A stretch of DNA of 64,000 bases from Chitinophaga pinensis (GTDB taxonomy: Bacteria > Bacteroidota > Bacteroidia > 2-12-FULL-35-15): positions 1 to 64,000 of the forward strand of contig CAMCYR010000006.1 of assembly GCA_945885475.1 (NCBI GenBank), read 5' to 3'. Position numbers and translations under genes: made by a program. This document shows, piece after piece, positions 19,913 through 30,174 of the stretch. How positions within the stretch are numbered: the first letter of the stretch is position 1; each line of letters starts with the position of its first letter. Under the pieces are notes generated by a model. That model ran no database searches and had not been told where the DNA came from. It saw only the letters and a list, made by a program, of their open reading frames with translations.

Positions 19913-22111
19913 ATGAGTACTTTAGAAAGTTTGCGTAAGCGTTCAGGCCTGTTGGTTGCAATTGTAGGTTTGGCATTGTTAGCATTTGTATTAACTAGTT
20001 TATTTGAAGGCGGTAGTTCTATTTTTGGCGGTAATGATACCGCAGTAGGAGAGATCGCCGGTAACACGATCGATATAAATGTTTTTAAGAACAAAGTAGA
20101 TGCTGCTGTTGAAACTCAAAAGCGTAACGGTCAGAAAACATCGTTAACCGCTGAAGAAACAGATGGTATTGTTCAGCAGGTTTGGAACCAAATGATCAAT
20201 GAGCAGGTTATGGTGAAGGAATATGAGAAGTTGGGAATTTCTATTTCTGACGAAGAATTATATGACTTGATGGTGACTCATCCTCATTCTGCTTTGGTTA
20301 GAAATTTGAGTGATCCTCAATCTGGAAAAGTTTCTCCGATGTTCGCTGATCCTCAAACTGGTGAAGTAAGTCCGGCTAAGATCCGTGAGTTTACGCAAGC
20401 AATGACTGATGAGCAGGAAGCACAATGGATGCAATTAGAAGAATATGTTCGTCAGGTTCGTGTGATTGAAAAATACAATAACCTTATCAAAAAAGGATTG
20501 TATGTTACTTCATCTGCTGCAAAACGTGAATATTTAGCTCAAAATAACATGTCTTCGATCAGATATGTTGTTAAAAATTACAAATTATTGGCCGACAGTA
20601 CGATCAAGCCAACTGAAGAAGAATTGAATGTCTATTATTCTGCTCACCAGAATTCTTATAAGCAAGAAGCTTCTCGTATATTGGAATATATCACTTACGA
20701 TATCTTACCTTCTCAGGAAGATATCACTGAGGCGAAAGTAAGAATGCAGAAAGTAGCAGTTGATTTTAAGACTGCAAAATCGTTCACAGAAGATTCAACA
20801 TTCATTATTGCAGAATCTGAAACACGCAATTTTGACCAGTCTTTTCACGTAGCTGGTACCTTGTCTCCGTTTATTGATACTGCCATGTTTAAGGCAGAAG
20901 TTGGAACTGTAATGGGACCGAACGAAGAAAATGGTGCTTTGAAAGTTTCAAAATTATTAGCTACAAAAATGTCTGCAGATTCAGCAAAGGTTCGTCATAT
21001 CCTTGTGGGATATAAAGATTCCGGAGCTTCTCAAACAATTACACGTACAAAAGAACAAGCAAAAACGCTTTCCGACAGCTTGTTAGGTGCACTTAAAAAA
21101 GGTGGAAAATTTGTTGATTTTGTAGAAAAATTCTCTGATGATGGTGGTAAAAAAATGCCTCCCAACAAGAAAGAAGGAGAAGAATATATGGGTAAAGGCG
21201 GTGACTACGGTTGGTTAAATGCAAACAGTGGTTTTGTTGAACCTTTCAAAAATGCAGGTTTAGATGGTAAGAAAGGTGATCTTGTAGTTGTAGAATCTCA
21301 GTTCGGATACCATATTATGGAAGTATTGGATACAAAAGGATCGCAAAAGAAAGTTCAGGTTGGAACTATAGAAGCACGAATGGAAGCGAGCAGCAAAACC
21401 AAGCAAATGATCTATTCATTGGCAAGTGACTTCTCTGGAAAGAACACAAGTAACGAATTGTTCCAAAAAGCGGTTGTTGACCAAAAATTAAATAAACGTG
21501 TTACCGAAAAGTTAAAGGAAAACGATAAAACAATTGCTGGTATCGATTCTCCTAAACCATTGATCCGTTGGGCGTATGAAAAAAAATTAGGAACCGTTTC
21601 TGAGCCTCAGGAATATGGAGATAAGTACATTATTGCTGTGATTACTGATGTAAGAGAGAAAGGAATTGCTCCTTTGGAACAAGTGAAAGACCTTGTAACT
21701 GCAAAAGTGATAGAGGGAAAGAAAGCAGAGATCTTTACAAAAGAGTTCGCTGCCGCAATGGCTGGAAATGCAAACATAGATGGAATTGCTTCTGCAATGA
21801 AGTTGCCTGTTGAACAAGCTCAGAACGTTAATTTTATGACGAATCAAATACCGGGTTCTTCAAGTGAGCCATCTGTAATGGGTGTTGTTTCTGTTCAGAA
21901 AGCTAAAACATTGAGCAAGCCTATTGCAGGTAAAGAAGGAGTATTTGTTGTTTTTGTTGAATCTGTTAGCGAAGCAGCAGCTTTAAAAGAATACAGCGGT
22001 CCTCAAAAAGCACAGATGCAAAGTATTCAACCACGTGTCGATTATGAAGTATTCAATGCCTTGAAAGAAAATGCAAACATTGTTGAGCACTTGACAAAGT
22101 TTGGTTACTAA
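19913..22111 (+). CDS. SurA N-terminal/peptidylprolyl isomerase (PpiD-like)
   Basis: N-terminal TM anchor, SurA_N region, PPIC-type domain (VRHILVGYKDS...GGKFVDFVEKFSDDGGKK...GGDYGWLNANSGFVEPFKNAG). Confidence 0.88.
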   Translation: MSTLESLRKRSGLLVAIVGLALLAFVLTSLFEGGSSIFGGNDTAVGEIAGNTIDINVFKNKVDAAVETQKRNGQKTSLTAEETDGIVQQVWNQMINEQVMVKEYEKLGISISDEELYDLMVTHPHSALVRNLSDPQSGKVSPMFADPQTGEVSPAKIREFTQAMTDEQEAQWMQLEEYVRQVRVIEKYNNLIKKGLYVTSSAAKREYLAQNNMSSIRYVVKNYKLLADSTIKPTEEELNVYYSAHQNSYKQEASRILEYITYDILPSQEDITEAKVRMQKVAVDFKTAKSFTEDSTFIIAESETRNFDQSFHVAGTLSPFIDTAMFKAEVGTVMGPNEENGALKVSKLLATKMSADSAKVRHILVGYKDSGASQTITRTKEQAKTLSDSLLGALKKGGKFVDFVEKFSDDGGKKMPPNKKEGEEYMGKGGDYGWLNANSGFVEPFKNAGLDGKKGDLVVVESQFGYHIMEVLDTKGSQKKVQVGTIEARMEASSKTKQMIYSLASDFSGKNTSNELFQKAVVDQKLNKRVTEKLKENDKTIAGIDSPKPLIRWAYEKKLGTVSEPQEYGDKYIIAVITDVREKGIAPLEQVKDLVTAKVIEGKKAEIFTKEFAAAMAGNANIDGIASAMKLPVEQAQNVNFMTNQIPGSSSEPSVMGVVSVQKAKTLSKPIAGKEGVFVVFVESVSEAAALKEYSGPQKAQMQSIQPRVDYEVFNALKENANIVEHLTKFGY

Positions 22112-22130
22112 AAGTTAATTCAAAAAATAT

Positions 22131-22163
22131 AAAAAGGCTTCCCGAAACGGTAGCCTTTTTTTT
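22131..22163 (+). terminator. hairpin AAAAAGGCT...AGCCTTTTTTTT
   Basis: inverted repeat plus T-tract after ppiD-like gene. Confidence 0.7.
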
Positions 22164-22212
22164 ATGCCTTCTCTCGTCCTGAAATAAGTTGTCACACAAA
22201 ACAACTTAAATT

Positions 22213-22350
22213 ATGGAAGCACAAGAACGACAAGGAGCAAGACGTAGTCAACGAGATTATAGTTTAGCCTATAAATTACAGGTAGTATCAGAAGTAGAAA
22301 AAGTCGAATTAAGTTACATTGCGAGGAAAGAAGCAATCTTTCATTTTTAG
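22213..22350 (+). pseudogene. IS3-type transposase OrfA remnant (truncated)
   Basis: MEAQERQGARRSQRDYSLAYKLQVVSEVEKVELSYIARKEAIFHF*: OrfA N-terminus only; preceded by TGTCACACAAAACAACTTAAATT resembling an IS end. Confidence 0.65.
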
Positions 22351-22364
22351 AAGGAATAGAAAAT

Positions 22365-23639
22365 CTACCTCAGGATCTGCAATCTTTTTGAATCTAATTT
22401 TATGAAGATGAAAAGTAAAATAGTGAACGACCACAAGGATGATCCTCCATAACTAAAGAATGGCAAAGGAATGCCAATAACAGGTGCAAGTCCGATCGTC
22501 ATTCCAACATTTACTGTTAAGTGAAAGAACAATACAGAAGCCACACCATAACCATAGATTCTACTAAAAGGAGACCGTTGCCTTTCGGCCATAAAGATCA
22601 ATCGGATCATAAGAAATAGTTGAAGTATTATTACAAAAGCACTACCCACAAATCCCCATTCTTCACCTACAGTACAAAATATAAAATCAGTATCCTGTTC
22701 AGGTACAAAATCGTATTTTGTTTGTGTACCTTGTAAATATCCTTTTCCGATAAATCCACCTGAACCGATTGCAATCTTTGCTTGGTTCACATTGTATCCT
22801 TCTTTTTTCAGATCTACCGTACCTCTTCCCAACAATACATCAATACGTATTTTTTGGTGATCTTCCATGTGGTCGTAAACAAAAGTTGTTCCCCGAACCA
22901 TACTGCAGGCGGTTAATCCAATGATTCCGATGATGAATAAGTTCTTCGCGTTACGTTTAATAAATAAAAGTGCGATGGTGCAAAGTGAGCCGATAATAAT
23001 GAAGAGGTACAAGTTGTTGATCAACAATGCAAGGATAAATAATACAATCGCTAAAAAGCCGAGTAATAAATAATTTACGGATAATCCTTCACGGTATAAG
23101 GTGAATATGAAGGCTGCGAATACAATAGCTAATCCGGTTTCATCTTGCAGTTTCATGATAATGATGCAAGGAATACCAATGATCAATAGTGATATGAATG
23201 TGTTTTTATAATCTGCAATTTTTATATTCTGATTGCTCAGGAATTTTGCTAGCGCTAAGTTTGCTGCAAATTTCATGAACTCTGCGGGTTGTACTCCAAA
23301 GTCGCCAAAGCGAAACCAGGAGCGGCTTCCTTTAACTTCGCGTCCGAGAAAAGGTACCGCAATATTTGCAATTAGAATAGCGCCAAAAATAAAATAAGCG
23401 AAAGCTGTATAAAAATTCTCATCGATGATCAATATGATTAACGCGAGTAATAAAGAGGTTGCAATCCAAATTAATTGTTTGCCATATTTTTGACTCACAT
23501 CAGTAATTACGTGGTGTTCTTCGTTATATACCGCAGCGTAAATATTCAGCCATCCCATCATTATCAATAATAGATAGGTAAGGACTGTTATCCAGTCGAT
23601 GTTGTGAAAAATGCTAGTGTTGTTTTGTGATCGTTGCAT
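22365..23639 (-). CDS. rodA: rod shape-determining protein RodA
   Basis: SEDS family: GSRSWFRFGDFGVQPAEFMKFAANLALAKFL; YLQGTQTKYDFVPEQDTDFIFCTVGEEWGF; IGIPLPFFSYGGSSLW. Confidence 0.95.
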   Translation of the reverse strand: MQRSQNNTSIFHNIDWITVLTYLLLIMMGWLNIYAAVYNEEHHVITDVSQKYGKQLIWIATSLLLALIILIIDENFYTAFAYFIFGAILIANIAVPFLGREVKGSRSWFRFGDFGVQPAEFMKFAANLALAKFLSNQNIKIADYKNTFISLLIIGIPCIIIMKLQDETGLAIVFAAFIFTLYREGLSVNYLLLGFLAIVLFILALLINNLYLFIIIGSLCTIALLFIKRNAKNLFIIGIIGLTACSMVRGTTFVYDHMEDHQKIRIDVLLGRGTVDLKKEGYNVNQAKIAIGSGGFIGKGYLQGTQTKYDFVPEQDTDFIFCTVGEEWGFVGSAFVIILQLFLMIRLIFMAERQRSPFSRIYGYGVASVLFFHLTVNVGMTIGLAPVIGIPLPFFSYGGSSLWSFTILLFIFIKLDSKRLQILR

Positions 23640-25470
23640 TTTTATCTTTGTGTATCAAGTCGGCTTCTAACATTCTTTTTTCTAGGTCAGGTCTTGTGAT
23701 CTTCCCTTTTAAATACTTTTCCATCATCAGCCTAGCGATCGGTCCTGCATAGGTAGAACCGAATCCGGCATTTTCAATTAAAATACCAATTGCTATTTTA
23801 GGATTATCTTTCGGAGCAAAACAAACAAATACCGAGTGATCTTTTCCTGAATTCTGTGCTGTACCGGTTTTTGCGCAATAAGGTATACCCTCAATTTTTA
23901 ATGCTGCTGCAGTGCCACCTTCAACTGCTTTTGCCATACCAGCTATCACGACATTGTAGATGGCCGTATCTTTAATTTTGGTATAATGTTTTACTTTAAA
24001 GCGATCTAAGATGGTATCATTCGGGTTTCCATCAATTGCCTTTACAATGTGTGGTGTGTAGTACCAGCCTTTATTTGCAATGATCGCAACAAGGTTTGCA
24101 TTTTGAAGAGGAGTGACTCCTAGTTCATTTTGTCCGATTCCCAAAGAAATAACAGTACTCGCTTTCCAACTTCCTTTCCCAAAAATTTTATTATAGTAAT
24201 TGATGCTGGGTACATTCCCTCGTAATTCGTTCGCTAAATCCGAGCCGGTTTTAGTACCCAAACAAAAGCTCGTTGCTATTTCGCGCCAATTTGCATATGC
24301 TTTATAGGTGTTATGATATTTTTTATCTTCAATTACACTTTTAAATACATACGAAAAATACGAGTTGCAAGATGTACCAATTGCGCCTTCCAAATCCATC
24401 GGAGAACCGTGTGGATGGCATTTTGGTCTTCCTCCCAAAGGCGGATAACCACGGGCGCATGGATAACGTGTATCAGCTTTTAATACTCCTTCATTTAGTC
24501 CGATGAGTGCCATTACTAATTTAAATGTTGAACCCGGAGGATAAGATGCCATCGTTGAGCGGTTGAACAAAGGCATCCCGATTGAATCCTGTGACAACGC
24601 GACAAAATTTTTGTTTCGTGCTCTTCCAACAAATAAGTTTGGGTCGTATGTCGGGCTTGTTACGATTGCAAGAATTTCACCTGTTGATGGATCCAATGCC
24701 ACCACACTTCCGATCTTATTCTGCATGAGTAGCTCAGCATATTCCTGAAGATCCGCATCTAGTGTTGTTGTGAGTGGTTTCCCTGAAATGGCTGCCGTGT
24801 CGTATAATCCGTTCATGTAACTACCCATGTCGCGGTTATTTACATCCTTCATGATAATGCGAAGTCCTTTTTTTCCACGGAGTACTTTCTCGTAACTTTT
24901 TTCAATTCCACTGATTCCTAAATAATCTCCTTCTCTGTAATAGGAATCTTTTTCGGTTGTTCGTTTATCGGCCTCCCCAATGTAACCAAGCATATGAGCG
25001 GCAATTTTTCTTGGGTATTTTCGTAATGTTCGGGATTGAACGAAAAATCCGGGAAAGCGATAGAGCACTTCTTGCAGTGCTGCATAATCTTTGGGTGAAA
25101 GTTGCTTTTCAAAGATAGATTCCTTCCTAGGTGAATTAGGCGACTGAACGGCCTTTTTCATTTTTTTTAAAAACTGCTCTCTCGTAATTCCAAGTAAACT
25201 ACAAAGCTCTAACGTATCGATATTTTTTACGTTTTTTGGAAGGATCATTAGATCATAAGCGGCTTCGTTGTAAACAAGCAATTTGTTGTTCCTATCGTAA
25301 ATATACCCTCTGATGGGAAAGTCGGTTGTGTAGCGGAATGCCTGATTTCTCGCATCCAGCTTGTATGTGTCGTCTATTACCTGGATATAAAATAAGCGTG
25401 AAATATAGGCGAGCCCGACCAATATAAAGACTCCGATAATAATGTATTTTCTTTCAGATAACTGATTCAT
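23614..25470 (-). CDS. mrdA: penicillin-binding protein 2
   Basis: PBP dimerisation plus transpeptidase: YPPGSTFKL (SxxK), GTSCNSYFSYVF, CAKTGTAQ (KTGT). Confidence 0.95.
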   Translation of the reverse strand: MNQLSERKYIIIGVFILVGLAYISRLFYIQVIDDTYKLDARNQAFRYTTDFPIRGYIYDRNNKLLVYNEAAYDLMILPKNVKNIDTLELCSLLGITREQFLKKMKKAVQSPNSPRKESIFEKQLSPKDYAALQEVLYRFPGFFVQSRTLRKYPRKIAAHMLGYIGEADKRTTEKDSYYREGDYLGISGIEKSYEKVLRGKKGLRIIMKDVNNRDMGSYMNGLYDTAAISGKPLTTTLDADLQEYAELLMQNKIGSVVALDPSTGEILAIVTSPTYDPNLFVGRARNKNFVALSQDSIGMPLFNRSTMASYPPGSTFKLVMALIGLNEGVLKADTRYPCARGYPPLGGRPKCHPHGSPMDLEGAIGTSCNSYFSYVFKSVIEDKKYHNTYKAYANWREIATSFCLGTKTGSDLANELRGNVPSINYYNKIFGKGSWKASTVISLGIGQNELGVTPLQNANLVAIIANKGWYYTPHIVKAIDGNPNDTILDRFKVKHYTKIKDTAIYNVVIAGMAKAVEGGTAAALKIEGIPYCAKTGTAQNSGKDHSVFVCFAPKDNPKIAIGILIENAGFGSTYAGPIARLMMEKYLKGKITRPDLEKRMLEADLIHKDKNATITKQH

Positions 25471-25985
25471 TCTTGTTCTTTTTTGCGTTGAAACAGGTAT
25501 TGACTGAGTACAACCAAAAGTAATGTGGCTATTGAACTTACGATCACTCTGAAAAAAGTAGAAAAGAATTCGCTGAAGCGGAAGATCTCAATATAGAATA
25601 ATACCAGGTGGTGCAATACAACTAATATTCCTGCATAAGACAAGAACCAAGGTGTTCCCAAATACTGAATGGTTGGTTGGGTCCCGAATTCATAACCGTC
25701 ACGCGGAGAGAATAATTTCAATACGCCCGGACGGAAGTATGCCATTAAAACACATGCTGCAGCATGCATCCCGGCAGTATCATAAAACATGTCTATTGTA
25801 ATTCCTAAAATAAAAGAAGTTAAAATCAATAACCATTTTGGTGTTTCAAATGGTAATACAATTATAAAAAGAACGTATACAAAGGGATTAATGAATCGAC
25901 CCAGTTCGATGTTCTTAATTATAAGTACTTGCACAAAAATTAGCACAAAAAATCGGATAATATTTCGGATGATCGTATTTGTCAT
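25467..25985 (-). CDS. mreD: rod shape-determining protein MreD
   Basis: 172-aa membrane protein between mreC and mrdA, ATGA overlap. Confidence 0.85.
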   Translation of the reverse strand: MTNTIIRNIIRFFVLIFVQVLIIKNIELGRFINPFVYVLFIIVLPFETPKWLLILTSFILGITIDMFYDTAGMHAAACVLMAYFRPGVLKLFSPRDGYEFGTQPTIQYLGTPWFLSYAGILVVLHHLVLFYIEIFRFSEFFSTFFRVIVSSIATLLLVVLSQYLFQRKKEQE

Positions 25986-25987
25986 GT

Positions 25988-26827
25988 TTATTCTTTGTTC
26001 AATTCTTCTGTTTTCTTTTCCAGCTCTTCCTGCTCTTCTCTCAATTTATTGTCTACAATATAAACATGTGTTAATTTCTTGAAATCGGTAGACAATTTTA
26101 CTTTAACAGTGTAAAATGGTTTGGTCGATTCTCTGTAATAGCTGTCAACCGTTCCTACCATAATGTTCTCGGGAAACATTTTTGTGTATTGGCTGGTGAC
26201 AACGGTATCGCCTTTGATCAACCTGACGTGTGTCGGAATGTCGTTAAGTGTTGCGTATTCAAAACTTTCTCCGTCCCAGTTGAGCGGACCAAAAGAACCA
26301 TCTTTTTTCAATTTCGAATTGATAATTGTGTTGCTATGCAATAATGATTTAACGGTACAAAAATTTTCGGAAACATTTTCCACCAGTCCTACAACACCTG
26401 AGCTCGCTATTACTCCCATCTTATTTGTTATTCCTTGTTTAGAACCTTTGTCGAGTGTCAGGTAATTGTTTCTCCTGTTTGTTGAATTGTTAACGACTTT
26501 TCCGCTTGTATAAGTATATTTCTGACGGAAAACTGTATCGTTCACTGCATATTGTCCATTTACTAATATGGAGAAGGAGAGCATATCGTGCGAATGCAGT
26601 TCGGCATTTTCTTTTGCCAGTCTTTCGTTTTCGCTTTTCAGATAAAAATATTGCTGAATATTTTCTGATGTGCTTAATACAGTTGCGGAAATTTTATTGG
26701 AAGAGTTGACAAAACTTGCGCGTTGAAATTTGTTGTTTTGTACGATTAAATAAATGCAAAGTGCTTCAAGAAAGAGAAACAGAAAAAAGAAATAATGTCT
26801 CCAGATGAATATTACTAGGTTACGCAT
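25988..26827 (-). CDS. mreC: rod shape-determining protein MreC
   Basis: TM plus coiled coil, NYLTLDKGSKQGITNKMGVIASSGVVGLVENVSENFCTVKSLLH. Confidence 0.93.
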   Translation of the reverse strand: MRNLVIFIWRHYFFFLFLFLEALCIYLIVQNNKFQRASFVNSSNKISATVLSTSENIQQYFYLKSENERLAKENAELHSHDMLSFSILVNGQYAVNDTVFRQKYTYTSGKVVNNSTNRRNNYLTLDKGSKQGITNKMGVIASSGVVGLVENVSENFCTVKSLLHSNTIINSKLKKDGSFGPLNWDGESFEYATLNDIPTHVRLIKGDTVVTSQYTKMFPENIMVGTVDSYYRESTKPFYTVKVKLSTDFKKLTHVYIVDNKLREEQEELEKKTEELNKE

Positions 26828-26905
26828 TTTTTGAATTTAAATCTGAAAATCGGAACACTATGTTTTTGCAATTCAGATTTTCAGATTAAATAAATATCTA
26901 TTTTA

Positions 26906-27928
26906 TTATTTCATCAAGAAAGGGAACTTGTTTACATTTTTCAATGCAATACCTGTTCCTCGGGCAACAGCGCGAAGTGGATCTTCAGCAATGTGCACAG
27001 GTAGTTTTGTCTTTAAAGAGATTCGCTTATCTAAGCCGCGCAACATAGAACCACCACCAGCTAAATAAATTCCTGTGCGGAAAATATCGGCAGAAAGTTC
27101 CGGTGGTGTCATTTCCAATGCATTTAGGATCGCTTCTTCCACTTTTGAAATAGATTTATCTAAAGCATGTGCAATTTCCACATATGAAACGTAAATTTCT
27201 TTCGGTATTCCGGTCATTAAATCTCTTCCGTGAACGGCATAATCAGGTGGAGGATTATCAATTTCTGTCATTGCAGCACCAACTTCAATTTTAACACGTT
27301 CAGCGGAACGCTCACCAATTAAAATATTGTGTTGTCTGCGCATATACTCTTCAATATTCGAAGTGAATTCATCGCCTGCTATTCGGATTGATTTATCACA
27401 TACAATTCCACCCAAAGCAATAACGGCAATTTCACTTGTACCACCACCAATATCGATGATCATATTTCCCATCGGTTCTTCCACGTCAATACCGATTCCT
27501 ATAGCAGCAGCCATTGGTTCGTGAATTAAATAAACCTCTTTTCCGCCAGCATGTTCAGCACTATCGCGGACCGCACGTTTTTCAACCTCTGTGATCCCAG
27601 AAGGAATACAGATGACCATTTTTAAGGATGGTTGAAATAATCGTCTTCCGGGATTGATCATTTTGATCATTCCACGGATCATGTGTTCCGCGGCATGGAA
27701 ATCTGCAATCACACCATCTTTTAAAGGTCGTATCGTTTTGATATTTTCGTGCGTTTTACCATGCATTTGCATGGCTTGTTTTCCGACAGCGATTACTCTG
27801 CCCGTCATTCGGTCGACAGCTACGATAGAGGGCTCATCCACAACTACTTTATCATTATAAATGATTAGCGTATTGGCTGTTCCTAAGTCAATCGCAATTT
27901 CTTGTGTTAAAAAATTAAATAAACCCAT
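26906..27928 (-). CDS. mreB: rod shape-determining protein MreB
   Basis: MGLFNFLTQEIAIDLGTANTLIIYNDKVVVDEPSIVA...MAAAIGIGIDVEEPMGNMIIDIGGGTSEIAVI. Confidence 0.97.
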   Translation of the reverse strand: MGLFNFLTQEIAIDLGTANTLIIYNDKVVVDEPSIVAVDRMTGRVIAVGKQAMQMHGKTHENIKTIRPLKDGVIADFHAAEHMIRGMIKMINPGRRLFQPSLKMVICIPSGITEVEKRAVRDSAEHAGGKEVYLIHEPMAAAIGIGIDVEEPMGNMIIDIGGGTSEIAVIALGGIVCDKSIRIAGDEFTSNIEEYMRRQHNILIGERSAERVKIEVGAAMTEIDNPPPDYAVHGRDLMTGIPKEIYVSYVEIAHALDKSISKVEEAILNALEMTPPELSADIFRTGIYLAGGGSMLRGLDKRISLKTKLPVHIAEDPLRAVARGTGIALKNVNKFPFLMK

Positions 27929-27969
27929 AGTTTAATTAGATAATTTATCAATAGGCAATTTGCCCATTG

Positions 27970-28466
27970 CATTTATACTTCAAATTTTTTTCTTTTCCCT
28001 AACCACCAACCACCAACCACCAACCACCCAATTACCCCATCACTCCATCACCCCATCACCAATCACCAATTACCCAATCACCCCATCACCAATTACCCAT
28101 CACCCCATCACCACTCACCTCATCACCAATCACCCATCACCAATCACCAATCACCCATCACCAATCACCCATCACCAATTACCCAATCACCTCATCACTA
28201 ATCACCCATCACCAATCACCAATTACCCCATCAACAATTACCTCATCACCTAATCACCAATCACCTCATCACCCATCACCCATCACCTCATTACCCATAA
28301 CCTCATCACTAATCACCCATCACCAATTACCCCATCACCTCATCACCAATCACCTCATCACCAATCACCAATCACCTCATCACCAATCACCAATCACCAA
28401 TCACCTCATCACCAATTACCCATTACCTCATCACCAATTACCAATCACTCAATCACTTTTTCTAAT
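27970..28466. repeat. G-free (+ strand) degenerate short tandem repeat, units like ATCACC / AATCACC / AATTACCC
   Basis: Direct reading: no G on + strand over ~497 nt; unit length varies ~6-9 nt; lies between purH and mreB. Confidence 0.9.
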
Positions 28467-29988
28467 GTTTAAAATGTCTTGTGCCGGTCATTACCATCGA
28501 CAAACCATTTGCATCGCAATAAGCAATAGATTCTTTATCCTTAATCGACCCACCCGGCTGAATGACAGAGGTGATTCCTGCCTTGTTCGCAATTTCCACA
28601 CAATCAGGAAAAGGGAAGAACGCATCGGATGCCATGACAGCGCCTTTCAGATCAAAGCCAAAATGGTTGGCTTTTACAATTGCCTGTTGTAATGCATCAA
28701 CTCTTGATGTTTGTCCGACACCACTTGCAAGCAGCGCTTTGTTTTTTACAAGGACAATCGTATTTGATTTTGTATGTTTTACAATTTTATTTGCAAATTC
28801 CAGATCACTCAATTCATCAGCGCTTGGCGACAATGTCGTGATGGTTTGCATATCACTTATAGTTTCCGTTTTTAAATCCTTGTCTTGCTCTATCACGCCA
28901 TTCAACAATGTCCGGAAAGATTTAGAAGCCAGTTTCACAGGATTCTGTTTAAGGATGATCCTGTTTGGTTTTGATTTTAATAAGTCTAGTGCTTTTTCAT
29001 TGTATGCGGGAGCGATAATAACTTCGCAGAATAATTTATGTATTTCTTCCGCTGTTGCAAGATCGATTTCTTTATTGGTGATCAATACACCACCAAACGC
29101 ACTTGTTGGATCGCCCGCTAATGCTGCTCTGTATGCATCCACCAAATTTGGACGGGATGCTATACCACAGGCATTGTTGTGTTTTAATATGGAGAAAGTA
29201 GTCTCTGTAAATTCAGCGATCAAACTCACAGCTGCATCTACATCTAATAAGTTGTTATACGATAATTCTTTTCCATTTAATTTCGAAAACATTTCATCCA
29301 ACTTGCCATAGAATACACCCTTTTGGTGAGGGTTTTCGCCATAACGCAATACTTGTGCATTTTGAATACTTTGTTTGAATGCGATGGTCTCACCGCCATT
29401 GAAATAGTTGAAGATTGCTGTATCGTAATGTGAGGAAATGTTGAAAGCGCAGGCTGCAAGGTGTTTTCTATCTGCCAACGTTGATGATCCTTTCTGAGAA
29501 ACTAAAATTGTATCATGCAAATACGTGTAATCATTTTTTGAAGAAACAATCACTACATCTTTGAAATTTTTTGCTGCTGCGCGGATCAACGAAATTCCGC
29601 CAATATCAATTTTTTCAATGATGTCTTGTTCTGGCGCATCTGATTTTACAGTCTCTTCAAAAGGATAAAGGTCAACAAGCACTAAATCAATTTCTGGGAT
29701 TTCATATTCTTCCAACTGGTCGATGTCGCTCTGTAACTCTCTTCTGCTAAGGATTCCGCCAAAAACTTTAGGATGCAATGTTTTTACGCGGCCACCCAAA
29801 ATAGATGGATATGAAGTAAGTGTTTCAACCGGTGTAACAGCAAAACCGAGCTTTTCGATAAATTCCTGTGTTCCACCGGTGCTGAATATTTTTACTCCCA
29901 ATGCATTCAATTGATGTATTACAGGTTCTAAATTATCTTTGTAATACACTGAAATAAGTGCATTTTTTATCTTTTTTGTTCCGCTCAT
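28462..29988 (-). CDS. purH: bifunctional AICAR formyltransferase/IMP cyclohydrolase
   Basis: KNALISVYYKDNLEPVIHQLNALGVKIFSTGGT...GGRVKTLHPKVFGGIL...RYGENPHQKGVFY...FPFPDCVEIANKAGITSVIQPGGSIKDKE. Confidence 0.96.
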   Translation of the reverse strand: MSGTKKIKNALISVYYKDNLEPVIHQLNALGVKIFSTGGTQEFIEKLGFAVTPVETLTSYPSILGGRVKTLHPKVFGGILSRRELQSDIDQLEEYEIPEIDLVLVDLYPFEETVKSDAPEQDIIEKIDIGGISLIRAAAKNFKDVVIVSSKNDYTYLHDTILVSQKGSSTLADRKHLAACAFNISSHYDTAIFNYFNGGETIAFKQSIQNAQVLRYGENPHQKGVFYGKLDEMFSKLNGKELSYNNLLDVDAAVSLIAEFTETTFSILKHNNACGIASRPNLVDAYRAALAGDPTSAFGGVLITNKEIDLATAEEIHKLFCEVIIAPAYNEKALDLLKSKPNRIILKQNPVKLASKSFRTLLNGVIEQDKDLKTETISDMQTITTLSPSADELSDLEFANKIVKHTKSNTIVLVKNKALLASGVGQTSRVDALQQAIVKANHFGFDLKGAVMASDAFFPFPDCVEIANKAGITSVIQPGGSIKDKESIAYCDANGLSMVMTGTRHFKH

Positions 29989-30010
29989 ACCTCTTGTTAA
30001 ATTTCTCTTA

Positions 30011-30018
30011 CAAAAGTA
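30011..30018 (-). promoter_or_regulatory. -7 box TACTTTTG upstream of purH
   Basis: caaaagta on + strand, 22 nt before purH start. Confidence 0.5.
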
Positions 30019-30143
30019 TTAAATTTTATGCGTTCTAAGGACTTAAACTTACATTGTTGATAAATGTTGTTTTTGTTAATAACGCGAATTTCCACGCTTT
30101 TTTTAGCTTCAAAATTTTACTAAAATTCAGGTAAATTTTTTGG

Positions 30144-30151
30144 TACATTTG
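30144..30151 (+). promoter_or_regulatory. -7 box TACATTTG upstream of ABC permease
   Basis: matches TAnnTTTG; 23 nt before ATG at 30175. Confidence 0.5.
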
Positions 30152-30174
30152 TAGTGTTAAAATCAATTTTTCAG

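Noticed and set aside
27960-28253. 97-aa ORF rich in ITNHPSPITN
   Set aside because: Translation of the G-free low-complexity repeat; no start context or family.
28562-29311. 249-aa ORF antisense to purH
   Set aside because: Lies entirely opposite a confident purH reading frame; same applies to antisense ORFs at 4918-5346, 34447-34866, 42153-42473 and others in the track.
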